Shown one piece after another: positions 22,512 through 30,018 of a stretch of DNA of 30,018 bases. The position numbers and the translations under genes were made by a program. This DNA is from Pseudomonadota bacterium (GTDB taxonomy: Bacteria; Pseudomonadota; Gammaproteobacteria; Burkholderiales; Burkholderiaceae_C). The DNA is taken from positions 1 through 30,018 of the forward strand of contig JAEWBU010000394.1 in the NCBI GenBank assembly GCA_023390985.1, written 5' to 3'. Positions within the stretch are counted from its first letter, which is position 1; each line of letters begins with the position of its first letter. The notes below the pieces were generated by a model. The model was not told where the DNA came from and did no database searches. It saw only the letters and a list, made by a program, of their open reading frames with translations.

Positions 22512-23906
22512 ATGCAAGATGTCCTGGTGATCGGCGGCGGCAATGCCGCCCTCTGCGCCGCGCTCATGGCCCGCGAGGCCGGGGCCCGCGTCCTGCTGCT
22601 GGAGGCCTCGCCGCGCGAATGGCGGGGCGGCAACTCGCAGCACGTGCGCAACCTGCGCTGCATGCACGACGAGCCGCAGGACGTGCTGGTGGACGCCTAT
22701 CCCGAGGAAGAGTTCTGGCAGGACCTCTTGAAGGTCACCGGCGGCCAGACCGACGAGAAGCTGGCGCGGCTGGTGATCCGCGCCTCGTCCACCTGCCGGC
22801 CCTGGATGCGCCGGCACGGCGTGCGTTTCCAGCCTTCGCTCTCGGGCGCGCTGCACACGGCGCGCACCAACGCGTTCTTCATGGGCGGCGGCAAGGCGCT
22901 GGTCAACGCGTACTACCGAAGTGCTCAATCGCTCGGCATCGAAGTCCTGTACGACACGCCGGTCGACCGCATCGAGCTGGACGGCGACCGGTTCGTGGCG
23001 GCGTACAGCGGCACGCGGCGCTTCGAGGCCCGGGCCTGCGTGCTGGCCGCCGGCGGCTTCGAGTCCAACCGCGAATGGCTGCGCGAGGCCTGGGGCCGCA
23101 ACGACCGCGGCGAATGGCCGGCCGACAACTTTCTCATTCGCGGCACGCGCTTCAACGAGGGCACGCTGCTGCGCTTCATGCTCGACGCCGGCGCCGACCG
23201 CATCGGCGACCCGACCCAGGCGCACATGGTGGCGATCGACGCCCGCGCGCCGCTGTACGACGGCGGCATCTGCACCCGCATCGATTGCGTCTCGCTCGGC
23301 ATCGTGGTCAACCGCGACGCGGTGCGCTTCTACGACGAGGGCGAGGATTTCTGGCCCAAGCGCTACGCGATCTGGGGCCGCCTGGTGGCGCAGCAGCCGG
23401 GACAGGTCGCGTACTCCATCATCGACGCCAAGGCCGTGGGCCGCTTCATGCCGCCGGTGTTCCCCGGCGTCACGGCCGACACGCTGCCCGAGCTGGCGCG
23501 CAAGCTGGGACTCGACGAAGAAAGATTCATGCAGACCGTCGACGCCTTCAACGCCGCCGTGCGGCCCGGCACCTTCGACCATGCGGCGCTGGACGACTGC
23601 GTCACCGAAGGCCTCGCGCCCGCCAAGACGCACTGGGCCCGCAAGCTCGACACGCCGCCGTACTACGGCTACGCGCTGCGCCCCGGCGTCACCTTCACCT
23701 ACCTGGGCCTGCGCACCGACGAGACCGCCGCCGTGCACTTCGGCGGCCGGCCCAGCCCCAACCTGTTCGTGGCCGGCGAGATGATGGCCGGCAACGTGCT
23801 GGGCAAGGGCTACACGGCCGGGGTGGGCATGAGCATAGGCACTGCCTTCGGCCGCATCGCCGGCACGCAGGCGGCGCGCGCGGCGATGGAGACGAGCCAT
23901 GCGTGA
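22512..23906 (+). CDS. tcuA: FAD-dependent tricarballylate dehydrogenase
   Basis: 464 residues. Flavoprotein of the fumarate-reductase/succinate-dehydrogenase family with the dinucleotide motif 'VIGGGNAALCAALMAREAG' at 6-24, then 'LLEASPREWRGGNSQHVRNLRCMHD', 'GRPSPNLFVAGEMMAGNVLGKGYTAGVGMSIGTAFGRIAG' near the end. This length and pattern match TcuA, which oxidises tricarballylate to cis-aconitate. An 8-bp overlap with a TcuB gene strongly supports the assignment. No classical SD was seen before the ATG. Regulation is unknown: no tcuR (LysR) gene is adjacent. Confidence 0.88.
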   Translation: MQDVLVIGGGNAALCAALMAREAGARVLLLEASPREWRGGNSQHVRNLRCMHDEPQDVLVDAYPEEEFWQDLLKVTGGQTDEKLARLVIRASSTCRPWMRRHGVRFQPSLSGALHTARTNAFFMGGGKALVNAYYRSAQSLGIEVLYDTPVDRIELDGDRFVAAYSGTRRFEARACVLAAGGFESNREWLREAWGRNDRGEWPADNFLIRGTRFNEGTLLRFMLDAGADRIGDPTQAHMVAIDARAPLYDGGICTRIDCVSLGIVVNRDAVRFYDEGEDFWPKRYAIWGRLVAQQPGQVAYSIIDAKAVGRFMPPVFPGVTADTLPELARKLGLDEERFMQTVDAFNAAVRPGTFDHAALDDCVTEGLAPAKTHWARKLDTPPYYGYALRPGVTFTYLGLRTDETAAVHFGGRPSPNLFVAGEMMAGNVLGKGYTAGVGMSIGTAFGRIAGTQAARAAMETSHA

Positions 23907-25059
23907 GATCGACTCCCTCGCCGACCAGGCCCGCGCGCTCGCGAATGGCGAGGTGCAACTCGCGTCACCGGAGGCCGAGGTCGCCCGCGTGCTGCAGATC
24001 TGCAATGCCTGCCGCTATTGCGAAGGCTTCTGCGCCGTGTTCCCGGCGATGACGCGCAGGCTGGAGTTTCCCGCGGCCGACGCGCACTACCTGGCCAACC
24101 TGTGCCACAACTGCGGCGCCTGCCTGCATGCCTGCCAGTACGCGCCGCCGCACGAGTTCGCGGTGAACGTGCCGCAGGCGATGGCGCGCACGCGCGTCGT
24201 CACCTACCAGGCCTACGCCTGGCCGCCGGCCTTCGGGGCCGCGTACGAGCGCAACGGGCTGGTCGTGGCGCTCGCGCTGGCGATCGGCCTGGCGCTGTTC
24301 CTCGCGCTCGGGGTGGCCGCGAAGGGCTCGCTGTTCCAGGCGCCGGCCGGCGGCAACTTCTACGAGATCTTCCCGCACAACCTCATGGTCGGTGTGTTCG
24401 CGCCGGTGTTCCTTTTCGCGTTGCTCGCGCTCGGTATCGGCGCCCGGCGCTTCTGGCGGTCGGAAGCACCCGGCCTCGTCTCCGGTCCCGCGATCGCGGA
24501 GAGCCTGGGCCACGCGGCGCGGCTCACCTACCTCGACGGCGGGCACGGCGAAGGCTGCAACGAGGAAGGCGACCGCTTCACCCTGGCGCGCCGCCGCTGG
24601 CACCACTTCACCTTCTACGGCTTCCTGCTGTGCTTCGCCGCGACGTCGGTGGCCACGGTCTACCACTACGCGTTCGGCTGGCATGCGCCGTACGGATTCG
24701 CGAGCCTGCCCAAGTTGCTGGGCGTTGCGGGCGGCCTGGGACTGGTGACCGGCGTCGCGGGCCTGTGGCGCCTGAATCTTCGCCGCCATCCGGCGCACGG
24801 CGACGCGGCGCAGCGACCGATGGACCGCGCGTTCATGGCGCTGCTGTTCCTCACGGCGGCCAGCGGGCTGCTGCTGGCCCTGCTGCGCACCACGGCCGCC
24901 ATGCCGCTGCTGCTGTGCCTGCACCTGGGCGCGGTGCTGGCGCTGTTCGCCACCCTGCCCTACGGCAAGTTCGCGCACGCGGTGTTCCGCGGGGCCGCCT
25001 TGCTGAAGTGGTCGGTGGAAAAGCGGCAGCCGAGCCGGCTGCAACTGGGCGAGGACTGA
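23899..25059 (+). CDS. tcuB: Tricarballylate utilization 4Fe-4S/haem membrane protein TcuB
   Basis: 386 residues. The N-terminal soluble part carries two 4Fe-4S motifs: C35, C38, C41, C45 ('ICNACRYCEGFC') and C69, C72, C75, C79 ('LCHNCGACLHAC'). From about residue 120 there are five or six hydrophobic segments, including 'LVVALALAIGLALFLALGVA' and 'FTFYGFLLCFAATSVATVYHYAFG', with His residues suited to haem. TcuB reoxidises the FADH2 of TcuA and passes electrons to the quinone pool. The ATG at 23899 lies within the tcuA reading frame. It ends 10 bp before the convergent GntR gene. Confidence 0.9.
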   Translation: MREIDSLADQARALANGEVQLASPEAEVARVLQICNACRYCEGFCAVFPAMTRRLEFPAADAHYLANLCHNCGACLHACQYAPPHEFAVNVPQAMARTRVVTYQAYAWPPAFGAAYERNGLVVALALAIGLALFLALGVAAKGSLFQAPAGGNFYEIFPHNLMVGVFAPVFLFALLALGIGARRFWRSEAPGLVSGPAIAESLGHAARLTYLDGGHGEGCNEEGDRFTLARRRWHHFTFYGFLLCFAATSVATVYHYAFGWHAPYGFASLPKLLGVAGGLGLVTGVAGLWRLNLRRHPAHGDAAQRPMDRAFMALLFLTAASGLLLALLRTTAAMPLLLCLHLGAVLALFATLPYGKFAHAVFRGAALLKWSVEKRQPSRLQLGED

Positions 25060-25068
25060 GGCCGCCCG

Positions 25069-26004
25069 TCAGACGTGCCGCAACTGCTCCGGCTGGTCCA
25101 GCCGGTCGGTCCCGGCCTTGCGGCGCCGGGCGCCGTCCAGGTGCTGCCGCAGGTAGTGCGAAGCCTCAACCCGCTCGCCGCGACGCAGCAGGTCGATCAG
25201 CACCAGGTGCTCCTCGCATTGCTCGCGCATCCGGGCGCGATCGAGCTTGGCGCGGTATTCGACCAGGCGGCGCAGCTGGTTCACCTTGCGCAGCGCATCC
25301 AGCAGCAGCCGGTTCTGCGCGCCGGCGATGACGGTCTCGTGCAGGTGCACGCCCGGCTTGAACAGCTCCGAGCGCGGCCATTTTTCGATGGCGCCGCCCA
25401 GCAGCTCGCACTGCTCGCGGTAGCACTTCTCCAGTTCCGCCATGTCGACCGTGTAGCCCGGCTCCAGCAGCGCGGCCGGCTCGATGATCATGCGGAAGCG
25501 GTAGCTCTCGCGGTAAGCCTCGGGCGTGTTCATCAGCGGCTGGAAGGCCCAGCCGCGGCCGGGCTTGCGCTCCACGATGCCCTCGCGCGCCATGCGGTTG
25601 AGCACGCGCTGGATCTGCAGCCGCGTGGCCTCGTAGCGCTCCATCAGTTCGGTTTCGGTCACCTCGGCACCGACCGTCCCGGCCAGGCGGTCGTCGGCGA
25701 TCGCCATGTACACGGCTTCGTCGGAGTCCGACTGCTCGGGGACGGTGAGCCGCGCCACCTCGCTGGCCGGCTTGGCCACCTGGTAGCCCTTGTTCGGTTC
25801 CGACGTCACCACGCCGGTGGTGGCCAGGAACTGCAGCGCCTTGCGCACCGGCGAGCGCGACACGCCGAGCTCGTCGCACAGGCCCTGCTCGGTCAGCCGA
25901 TGACCCACCGGCAGCCCCTCGCGGCGGATCTTCTCGACGATGCGCGAGGCCAGCGCCGGCACGAGACGGCTGATGTTGGAAGGCGGGAGTACAGCGGAAG
26001 CCAT
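25069..26004 (-). CDS. GntR-family regulator with two winged-helix domains and FCD domain
   Basis: 311 residues, longer than the usual about 230-250 of FCD-type GntR proteins. A first wHTH spans about 15-77 ('RIVEKIRREGLPVGHRLTEQGLCDELGVSRSPVRKALQFL'), and a second wHTH-like segment spans about 97-157 ('VTETELMERYEATRLQIQRVLNRMAREGIVERKPGRGWAF'). The FCD effector domain is at about 165-292 with candidate metal ligands H222 ('HLHETVIAGAQN'), H266 ('CEEHLVLIDLL') and H288 ('LRQHL'). Start 26004 gives the expected N terminus. It is 23 bp after the acid-sugar kinase on the same strand, so it probably regulates that locus. Confidence 0.87.
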   Translation of the reverse strand: MASAVLPPSNISRLVPALASRIVEKIRREGLPVGHRLTEQGLCDELGVSRSPVRKALQFLATTGVVTSEPNKGYQVAKPASEVARLTVPEQSDSDEAVYMAIADDRLAGTVGAEVTETELMERYEATRLQIQRVLNRMAREGIVERKPGRGWAFQPLMNTPEAYRESYRFRMIIEPAALLEPGYTVDMAELEKCYREQCELLGGAIEKWPRSELFKPGVHLHETVIAGAQNRLLLDALRKVNQLRRLVEYRAKLDRARMREQCEEHLVLIDLLRRGERVEASHYLRQHLDGARRRKAGTDRLDQPEQLRHV

Positions 26005-26027
26005 GCTTCGCAATCTACCAGCCGGCT

Positions 26028-27302
26028 TCAGGCCAGCTGCCGGAACGCCTTGTCGAAGAAGTCGGGCGCGCCGAAGTTGCCGGACTTCAGCGCGATGTGC
26101 AGCGGCGCACCGCAGGCCGTGGCCTCGGCGTGGCACCACGGGACGCCCGGATCGATCTGCGGGCCGATGCGCATCTGGCGCACGCCCAGCGCCTGCACGA
26201 CCGCGCCCGACGTCTCGCCGCCGGCCACCACCAGCCGGCCGACACCGCGCTCGACCAGTCCGCGCGCGATCCGTGCGAGCGCGTCCTCCAACAGGCTGCC
26301 CGCGTCGGCCACGCCCAGCTGCTGCTGCACGCCGCGCACCTTCTCGGGCGGCGCCGAGCTGTAGACCAGCACCGGCCGATCGCCGAGCCGTTCGGCGGCC
26401 CAGCGGATCGCTCCGTCCACCACGCTGCCGCCTGCGGCGATCTGCAGCGGGTCCAGCGCCAGGGCGGGCCCTCCGGCCTGGATGAAGGACAGCACCTGCC
26501 GGTTGGTCGCTTCCGAGCAGCTGCCGGAGATCACCGCCCGGGCGCCCCGCGCCGCGGGAAGGGCCGCAGCCCCGGCCGAAGCCTGCAGGCCGTGGTTCTG
26601 CGGCAGCCCGATGGCGAGGCCGGAGCCGGCGACCACCAGCGGCGCATCGTGGACCGCGCGGCCCAGGGCCATCAGGTCCTCGTTCGCGATCGCGTCGGCG
26701 ATGGCGAAACGCACGCCATCGTTGCGCAAGTCGGCCATGCGCGCGCGGATGGCTCCACTGCCCGCACGCACCACGGCATAGTCGATCAGGCCGACTCGCC
26801 CTCGCGTCTGAGTCTGCAGCACGCGCACGAGATTCGGGTCCGTCATCGGCGTGAGCGGATGGCTGCGCATTCCGGAGTCGCTGAGCAGCTGCCCGCCGAC
26901 GAAGAGGTGCCCCATGAACACGGTCCGCGCGTTCTCGGGGAAAGCGGGCGTCACCACGCAAAAGTCGGCGCCCAGCCGATCCAGCAGCGCCTCGGCCACC
27001 GGCCCGATGTTGCCCTGCGGCGTGGAATCGAAGGTCGAACAGACTTTGAAATGGAACCGCTCGCAACCCGCTCCGCGCAGCCAGTCCAGCGCGTCGACCG
27101 ACTGCGCCACGGCCTCGGCCGGCGCGATGGTGCGCGACTTGAGCGCGACCACGACGGCGTCGGCATCCCGCACCGGCGCGGCGGGCAGCCCGATGGACTG
27201 CACCACGCGCATGCCGGCGCGCACCAGGTTGTTGGCGAGGTCGGTCGCGCCGGTGAAGTCGTCGGCGATGCAGCCCAGGACGGGCCTGCGCGAGGTGCTC
27301 AC
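26028..27302 (-). CDS. Four-carbon acid sugar kinase family protein (OtnK/DtnK type, DUF1537)
   Basis: 424 residues. N-terminal motif 'IADDFTGATDLANNL' (D14-D15-F16-T17-G18) and 'FHFKVCSTFDSTPQGNIGPV' near 85-104 form the acid-sugar site; the C-terminal 'VERGVGRLVVAGGETSGAVVQALGV' (about 360-385) is the nucleotide-binding part. Family members phosphorylate 3-oxo-tetronates, D-threonate or D-erythronate on the terminal hydroxyl. Start GTG 27302 overlaps the stop of the upstream dehydrogenase gene (GTGA), so the two are coupled. A PdxA2 or OtnC partner is absent; the coupled beta-decarboxylating dehydrogenase may take that step. Exact substrate unknown. Confidence 0.87.
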   Translation of the reverse strand: MSTSRRPVLGCIADDFTGATDLANNLVRAGMRVVQSIGLPAAPVRDADAVVVALKSRTIAPAEAVAQSVDALDWLRGAGCERFHFKVCSTFDSTPQGNIGPVAEALLDRLGADFCVVTPAFPENARTVFMGHLFVGGQLLSDSGMRSHPLTPMTDPNLVRVLQTQTRGRVGLIDYAVVRAGSGAIRARMADLRNDGVRFAIADAIANEDLMALGRAVHDAPLVVAGSGLAIGLPQNHGLQASAGAAALPAARGARAVISGSCSEATNRQVLSFIQAGGPALALDPLQIAAGGSVVDGAIRWAAERLGDRPVLVYSSAPPEKVRGVQQQLGVADAGSLLEDALARIARGLVERGVGRLVVAGGETSGAVVQALGVRQMRIGPQIDPGVPWCHAEATACGAPLHIALKSGNFGAPDFFDKAFRQLA

Positions 27303-28372
27303 GTCGCTTCCACGGCCTTGGCGACGGCCTGCGCGAATGCCGCGCAGCCGATCGAGCCGCCGATGTCGCGCGTGCGGGTGGCCGGGTTCTCCAGCACGTT
27401 GTCGACCGCCGCAGCCATCGCGTCGCCGGCCTGGCGCCAGCCGGCGTGGCCGCGCTTGTCGGCTACCCACTGCACCATCATCGCCACGGACAGGATCATG
27501 GAAGTCGGGTTGGCGACGTCCTGGCCCGCGATGGTCGGCGCGGAACCGTGCTGGGCCTGCGCGCAGCACAGCTCGTCGCTGGCCATCACGGAGCCGGCCA
27601 GGCCCAGGCTGCCCGACAGCTCGCTGGCCAGGTCGGACAGGATGTCGCCGTAGAAGTTGGTCGCGACGATGACGTCGAAGCGCTCGGGCTCGCGCACCAG
27701 GTGGGCGGTGGACGCATCGACCAGCAGGTCGTCCAGCTTCACCTGCGGATAGTCCTTCGCGACGTGGCGCACCGCCTCGAGGAACAGCCCGTCCGTCATG
27801 TGGAAGCTGTTGGCCTTGTGGATCGCCGTCACCTTCCTGCGCCGGGTCATCGCCAGCTCGAACGCGCGGCGCGCGATGCGCTCGCTGCAGTGGCGCGTGA
27901 TCTTGCGGGTGGACAGCGCCATGTCGGGGCTGGGCATCACCTCGCCCCACCCACGCGTCATGTTGCGGTCCGGGTAGAAGCCCTCGGTGGCCTCGCGCAT
28001 GATGACCAGGTCCATCGTCTTGCCCGGCTTCATGTTCGATTCCAGGAAGGGCCGCGTGCGCGCCGGGCGCACGTTGGCGTACAGGTCCAGGCCGACCCGG
28101 AAGCCGGCCGACACGTTGCGGCCGCCCTTCTCCGGCGCGGGGTAGTCCGCGTGCGACTGGGTGCCCAGGATGATGCCGTCGTAGCCGCGGGACTTCTGCA
28201 GCACCTCCTCGCGCAAGGTCGTGCCGAACTCGCGCAGGCTGTCGAAGCCCACCTTGTCGTAGTCCAGGGCCATCTCCAGGCCGAAGCGGCGCACGGCCGC
28301 CTGCAGCACCTGCACCGAGGCTTGCACGATCTCCGGGCCGATGCCGTCGCAGGGCAGGACGATGAACTTCAT
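27299..28372 (-). CDS. Isocitrate/isopropylmalate-type beta-decarboxylating dehydrogenase
   Basis: 357 residues, NAD(P)-dependent 3-hydroxyacid oxidative decarboxylase family. 'LPCDGIGPEIVQASVQVL' opens the fold; 'VIMREATEGFYPDRNM' (124-138) is the substrate loop with Y133; 'HKANSFHMTDGLFLE' carries catalytic K186; 'NFYGDILSDLASELSGSLGLAGS' holds the metal Asps D243 and D247. LeuB, Icd and tartrate dehydrogenase keep the same core, but the 'TEGFYPDRN' loop differs from LeuB (usually TGGIYFG), so leucine synthesis is unlikely. It heads the minus-strand operon with the acid sugar kinase and GntR regulator. Start 28372 has GGAGAG upstream. Confidence 0.87.
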   Translation of the reverse strand: MKFIVLPCDGIGPEIVQASVQVLQAAVRRFGLEMALDYDKVGFDSLREFGTTLREEVLQKSRGYDGIILGTQSHADYPAPEKGGRNVSAGFRVGLDLYANVRPARTRPFLESNMKPGKTMDLVIMREATEGFYPDRNMTRGWGEVMPSPDMALSTRKITRHCSERIARRAFELAMTRRRKVTAIHKANSFHMTDGLFLEAVRHVAKDYPQVKLDDLLVDASTAHLVREPERFDVIVATNFYGDILSDLASELSGSLGLAGSVMASDELCCAQAQHGSAPTIAGQDVANPTSMILSVAMMVQWVADKRGHAGWRQAGDAMAAAVDNVLENPATRTRDIGGSIGCAAFAQAVAKAVEAT

Positions 28373-28421
28373 GTTGTCACTCTCTCCGTCAAGGGTTGGG
28401 CGCCGGGGCGCGGTTTCATGT

Positions 28422-28513
28422 TTGTACCGCCAATGTCGGCAGAGCTGATTTCTCGCCTTCACTGACCGTGCAGGGATTCTACTGAATTGTACTAACGAAT
28501 CAACTGGTACATT
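28422..28513. promoter_or_regulatory. Cluster of three GTAC-centred motifs in divergent promoter (candidate GntR operators)
   Basis: Between the dehydrogenase gene and the second Bug gene are TTGTACCGC (28422-28430), TTGTACTAA (28487-28495) and, on the other strand, AATGTACCAG (28514-28505). They share WTGTACY. The stretch from about 28470 to 28515 is AT-rich against the genome background. Spacing from the middle to the right site is about 18 bp. FCD-type GntR proteins commonly bind short palindromes of GT...AC type, so these are candidates for the nearby regulator. Not proven. Confidence 0.45.
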
Positions 28514-28558
28514 TCAGGCCACGGGCGCAGCTCCGCCCCGCATCAGGAGAAACGTTTC

Positions 28559-29563
28559 ATGCCGTTCCAAGGAACCGTTCCGCGCCGGGCCGTGCTCGCC
28601 CTGGCGCTCGCCGCCGCCCCCGTCTTCGGCCTCGCGCAGGACCCGGCCGCCGGCTACCCGAACAAGCCGATCACGCTGATCGTTCCGTACGCCGCGGGCG
28701 GCAGCTCGGACGCCCGCGCGCGCCAGGTGGCGGAGAAGATCGCCCGCTACCTCGGCCAGCCGGTGGTCGTCGACAACAAGCCCGGCGGCAACGGCAACAT
28801 CGGCACCGGCGCGATCGCCCGCGCCACGCCCGACGGCTACACCATCGGCATCGGCAACCTCGCGCCGCTGACCGTCAACCGCACGCTGGTGCCGCAGACC
28901 ACCCCGTTCGATCCGGCCACCGACCTGGTGCCGGTGGCGCTGCTCGAGCGCGGTCCGCTGGTGCTGGTGGTGAACGCCGACAAGTCGCCGTATAGGAACG
29001 TGAACGACCTGCTGCGCGACCTCAAGGCCAGGCCGGGGAAGATGAGCTACGCCTCGGCCGGCTCCGGCGGCTCGTTCCACCTCGCGGGCGAGATGTTCAA
29101 GGCCAACGCTGGCGTGTTCGCGGTGCACGTTCCCTACCGCGGCGGTGGTCCGGCGATCAACGACCTGCTCTCGGGGCAGGTCGACTACATGTTCGAGATG
29201 CTGCCCTCGGCCATGCCCTACCTGAAATCCGCGCCGCCGAAGATGCGGCCGCTGGCCGTGGCGCACGACAAGCGCCTGCCTTCCCTGCCGGACGTGCCGA
29301 CCTTCGCCGAGGCCGGCATCAAGGGCATGGAGATCTCCAACTGGTTCGGCGTCGTCGCGCCCAAGGGCACGCCCAAGCCCATCGTCGACAAGCTGAACCA
29401 GGCGATCAACCGCGCGCTGCAGGAGCCGGATCTGGCCCAACGCATCACCACGCCGGGGAACGTGATCGGCGGCGGCTCGCCCGAGGAGTTCGCCACGCTG
29501 ATCTCGAGCGAGCCGGCGCGCTGGTCGAATCTCATTCGCGAAAAAGGCATAAAGCCGGAATGA
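28559..29563 (+). CDS. Tripartite tricarboxylate transporter substrate-binding protein (Bug/TctC family)
   Basis: 334 residues. Signal peptide at 1-26 ('RRAVLALALAAAPVFGLAQ'), then 'KPITLIVPYAAGGSSDARARQVAEKIARYLGQPVVVDNKPGGNGNIGTG', 'SYASAGSGGSFHLAGEMFKANAGVFAVHVPYRGGGPAINDLLSGQVDYMFE' and 'FGVVAPKGTPKPIVDKLNQAINRAL', all standard Bug motifs. SD AGGAGA lies 9 bp before the ATG. It is divergent from the dehydrogenase/kinase operon and overlaps the downstream racemase-family gene by 4 bp (ATGA), so it probably captures the acid that these enzymes degrade. No TctA/TctB partner is in the window. Confidence 0.9.
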   Translation: MPFQGTVPRRAVLALALAAAPVFGLAQDPAAGYPNKPITLIVPYAAGGSSDARARQVAEKIARYLGQPVVVDNKPGGNGNIGTGAIARATPDGYTIGIGNLAPLTVNRTLVPQTTPFDPATDLVPVALLERGPLVLVVNADKSPYRNVNDLLRDLKARPGKMSYASAGSGGSFHLAGEMFKANAGVFAVHVPYRGGGPAINDLLSGQVDYMFEMLPSAMPYLKSAPPKMRPLAVAHDKRLPSLPDVPTFAEAGIKGMEISNWFGVVAPKGTPKPIVDKLNQAINRALQEPDLAQRITTPGNVIGGGSPEEFATLISSEPARWSNLIREKGIKPE

Positions 29564-30018
29564 GCGAGCAGCCCCGCATCGGGCTGGTCCACGCGGTCCA
29601 GCCCGCCATCGCCCCAATCCACGCCGCTTTCGCCCGCCAGTGGCCCGAGGCGCTCTACACCAACGTGTTCGACGACGCGTTGCCGGCCGACCTCGAGCAG
29701 GAAGGCGGCATCACCGACCGCATCCGCGCCCGCATCCTGCGGCTGGCCGAGATCGCCGCCGACGGCGCGCAGGCCGTGCTGTTCACCTGCACGGCTTTCG
29801 ACGAGGCGATCGATGCGGCGGCCGCGCACGTGCACGTGCCTTTGTTCAAGCCGAACGAGGCGATGTTCGAGGCGGCCCTCGAATTGGGCGACCGCATCGG
29901 CATGGTTGCCACGTTCGCGCCCGCGGTGCAGCCGATGGAAACGGCGCTGCTCGCGCGGGCGCGGACCCTGGGCCGGCAGGCGACGGTGCGCGTCGTTTGC
30001 GTGCCCGAAGCGCTGGAC
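29560..30018 (+). CDS. Asp/Glu racemase-superfamily protein, N-terminal part
   Basis: Open at the right edge; 153 residues are visible. It begins MSEQPRIGLVHAVQPAI and shows a candidate first catalytic Cys in 'AVLFTCTAFDEAIDAA', followed by 'VPLFKPNEAMFEAALELGDRIGMVATFAPAVQPME', the pattern of the aspartate/glutamate/hydantoin racemase and arylmalonate/maleate isomerase superfamily. The second Cys would be beyond the window ('VRVVCVPEALD' is the last visible stretch). The start overlaps the Bug gene stop, so it belongs to the same operon. Racemase, isomerase or decarboxylase activity cannot be told apart from this portion. Confidence 0.85.
   Translation, partial: MSEQPRIGLVHAVQPAIAPIHAAFARQWPEALYTNVFDDALPADLEQEGGITDRIRARILRLAEIAADGAQAVLFTCTAFDEAIDAAAAHVHVPLFKPNEAMFEAALELGDRIGMVATFAPAVQPMETALLARARTLGRQATVRVVCVPEALD

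Noticed and set aside
26005..27066. N-terminal extension of the GntR regulator to 665 residues
   Set aside because: The extension is an out-of-frame shadow of the acid-sugar kinase; ATG 26004 gives the expected GntR N terminus.
1..30018. CRISPR arrays, tRNA or rRNA genes, integrases or insertion sequences
   Set aside because: No regularly spaced direct repeats, no tRNA-like cloverleaf region in the gaps, and no transposase or integrase motifs were seen in any credible gene.

Overview
The window is about 70% GC, densely coded and almost free of long intergenic gaps. Two Bug/TctC-type periplasmic binding proteins, a tcuAB pair, an ETF-free redox gene set and general codon style point to a betaproteobacterium of the Burkholderiales, most likely Comamonadaceae (Ramlibacter/Variovorax-like). 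This assignment is an inference from gene content, not from a marker gene. No tRNA, rRNA, CRISPR array, transposase or phage gene was seen.

1-6019: a 2-ketogluconate (kgu) catabolic locus. The tail of a LacI-family regulator (ptxS-like) is followed by two copies of the palindrome GAAACCGGTTTC, the known PtxS operator core. Then come two permeases, a periplasmic binding protein and an ATPase of the polar-amino-acid ABC family, and finally kguE, kguK and kguD with overlapping start/stop codons. The ABC importer sits where Pseudomonas carries the MFS carrier kguT. Its binding protein keeps the carboxylate-binding Arg but has Ser where amino-acid binders have the amine-binding Asp, which fits a keto-sugar acid ligand.

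6016-13000: a mixed housekeeping and stress region. It holds a membrane-anchored MBL-fold hydrolase, a DUF3597 protein, two tiny exported proteins, a sorbosone-dehydrogenase-like protein coupled to a diheme cytochrome c, a DUF4395 membrane protein with a hemerythrin protein, and a VOC/YCII pair.

12804-17183: a LivJ-type binding protein divergent from a fold-type IV aminotransferase that resembles (R)-amine transaminases; terC behind a clear yybP-ykoY (Mn2+) riboswitch; a small zinc-finger-like protein; and an SGNH hydrolase.

17190-21302: a tiny orphan protein, a serine beta-lactamase-fold hydrolase, a two-helix membrane protein, a metallophosphoesterase, and a CBS-BON / MarR / PAS operon preceded by a perfect palindrome. 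A REP-like inverted repeat lies at 21324-21410.

21421-30018: carboxylic acid catabolism. A Bug binding protein is divergent from tcuA-tcuB (tricarballylate oxidation). A minus-strand operon encodes an isopropylmalate-type beta-decarboxylating dehydrogenase, a four-carbon acid sugar kinase (OtnK/DtnK type) and a GntR regulator with two winged-helix domains. It is divergent from a second Bug binding protein and an Asp/Glu-racemase-family enzyme that runs off the window. Three GTAC-centred motifs lie in that divergent promoter region. The most interesting candidates for new biology are the ABC-fed kgu operon, the kinase/dehydrogenase acid-sugar locus and the (R)-transaminase-like enzyme.
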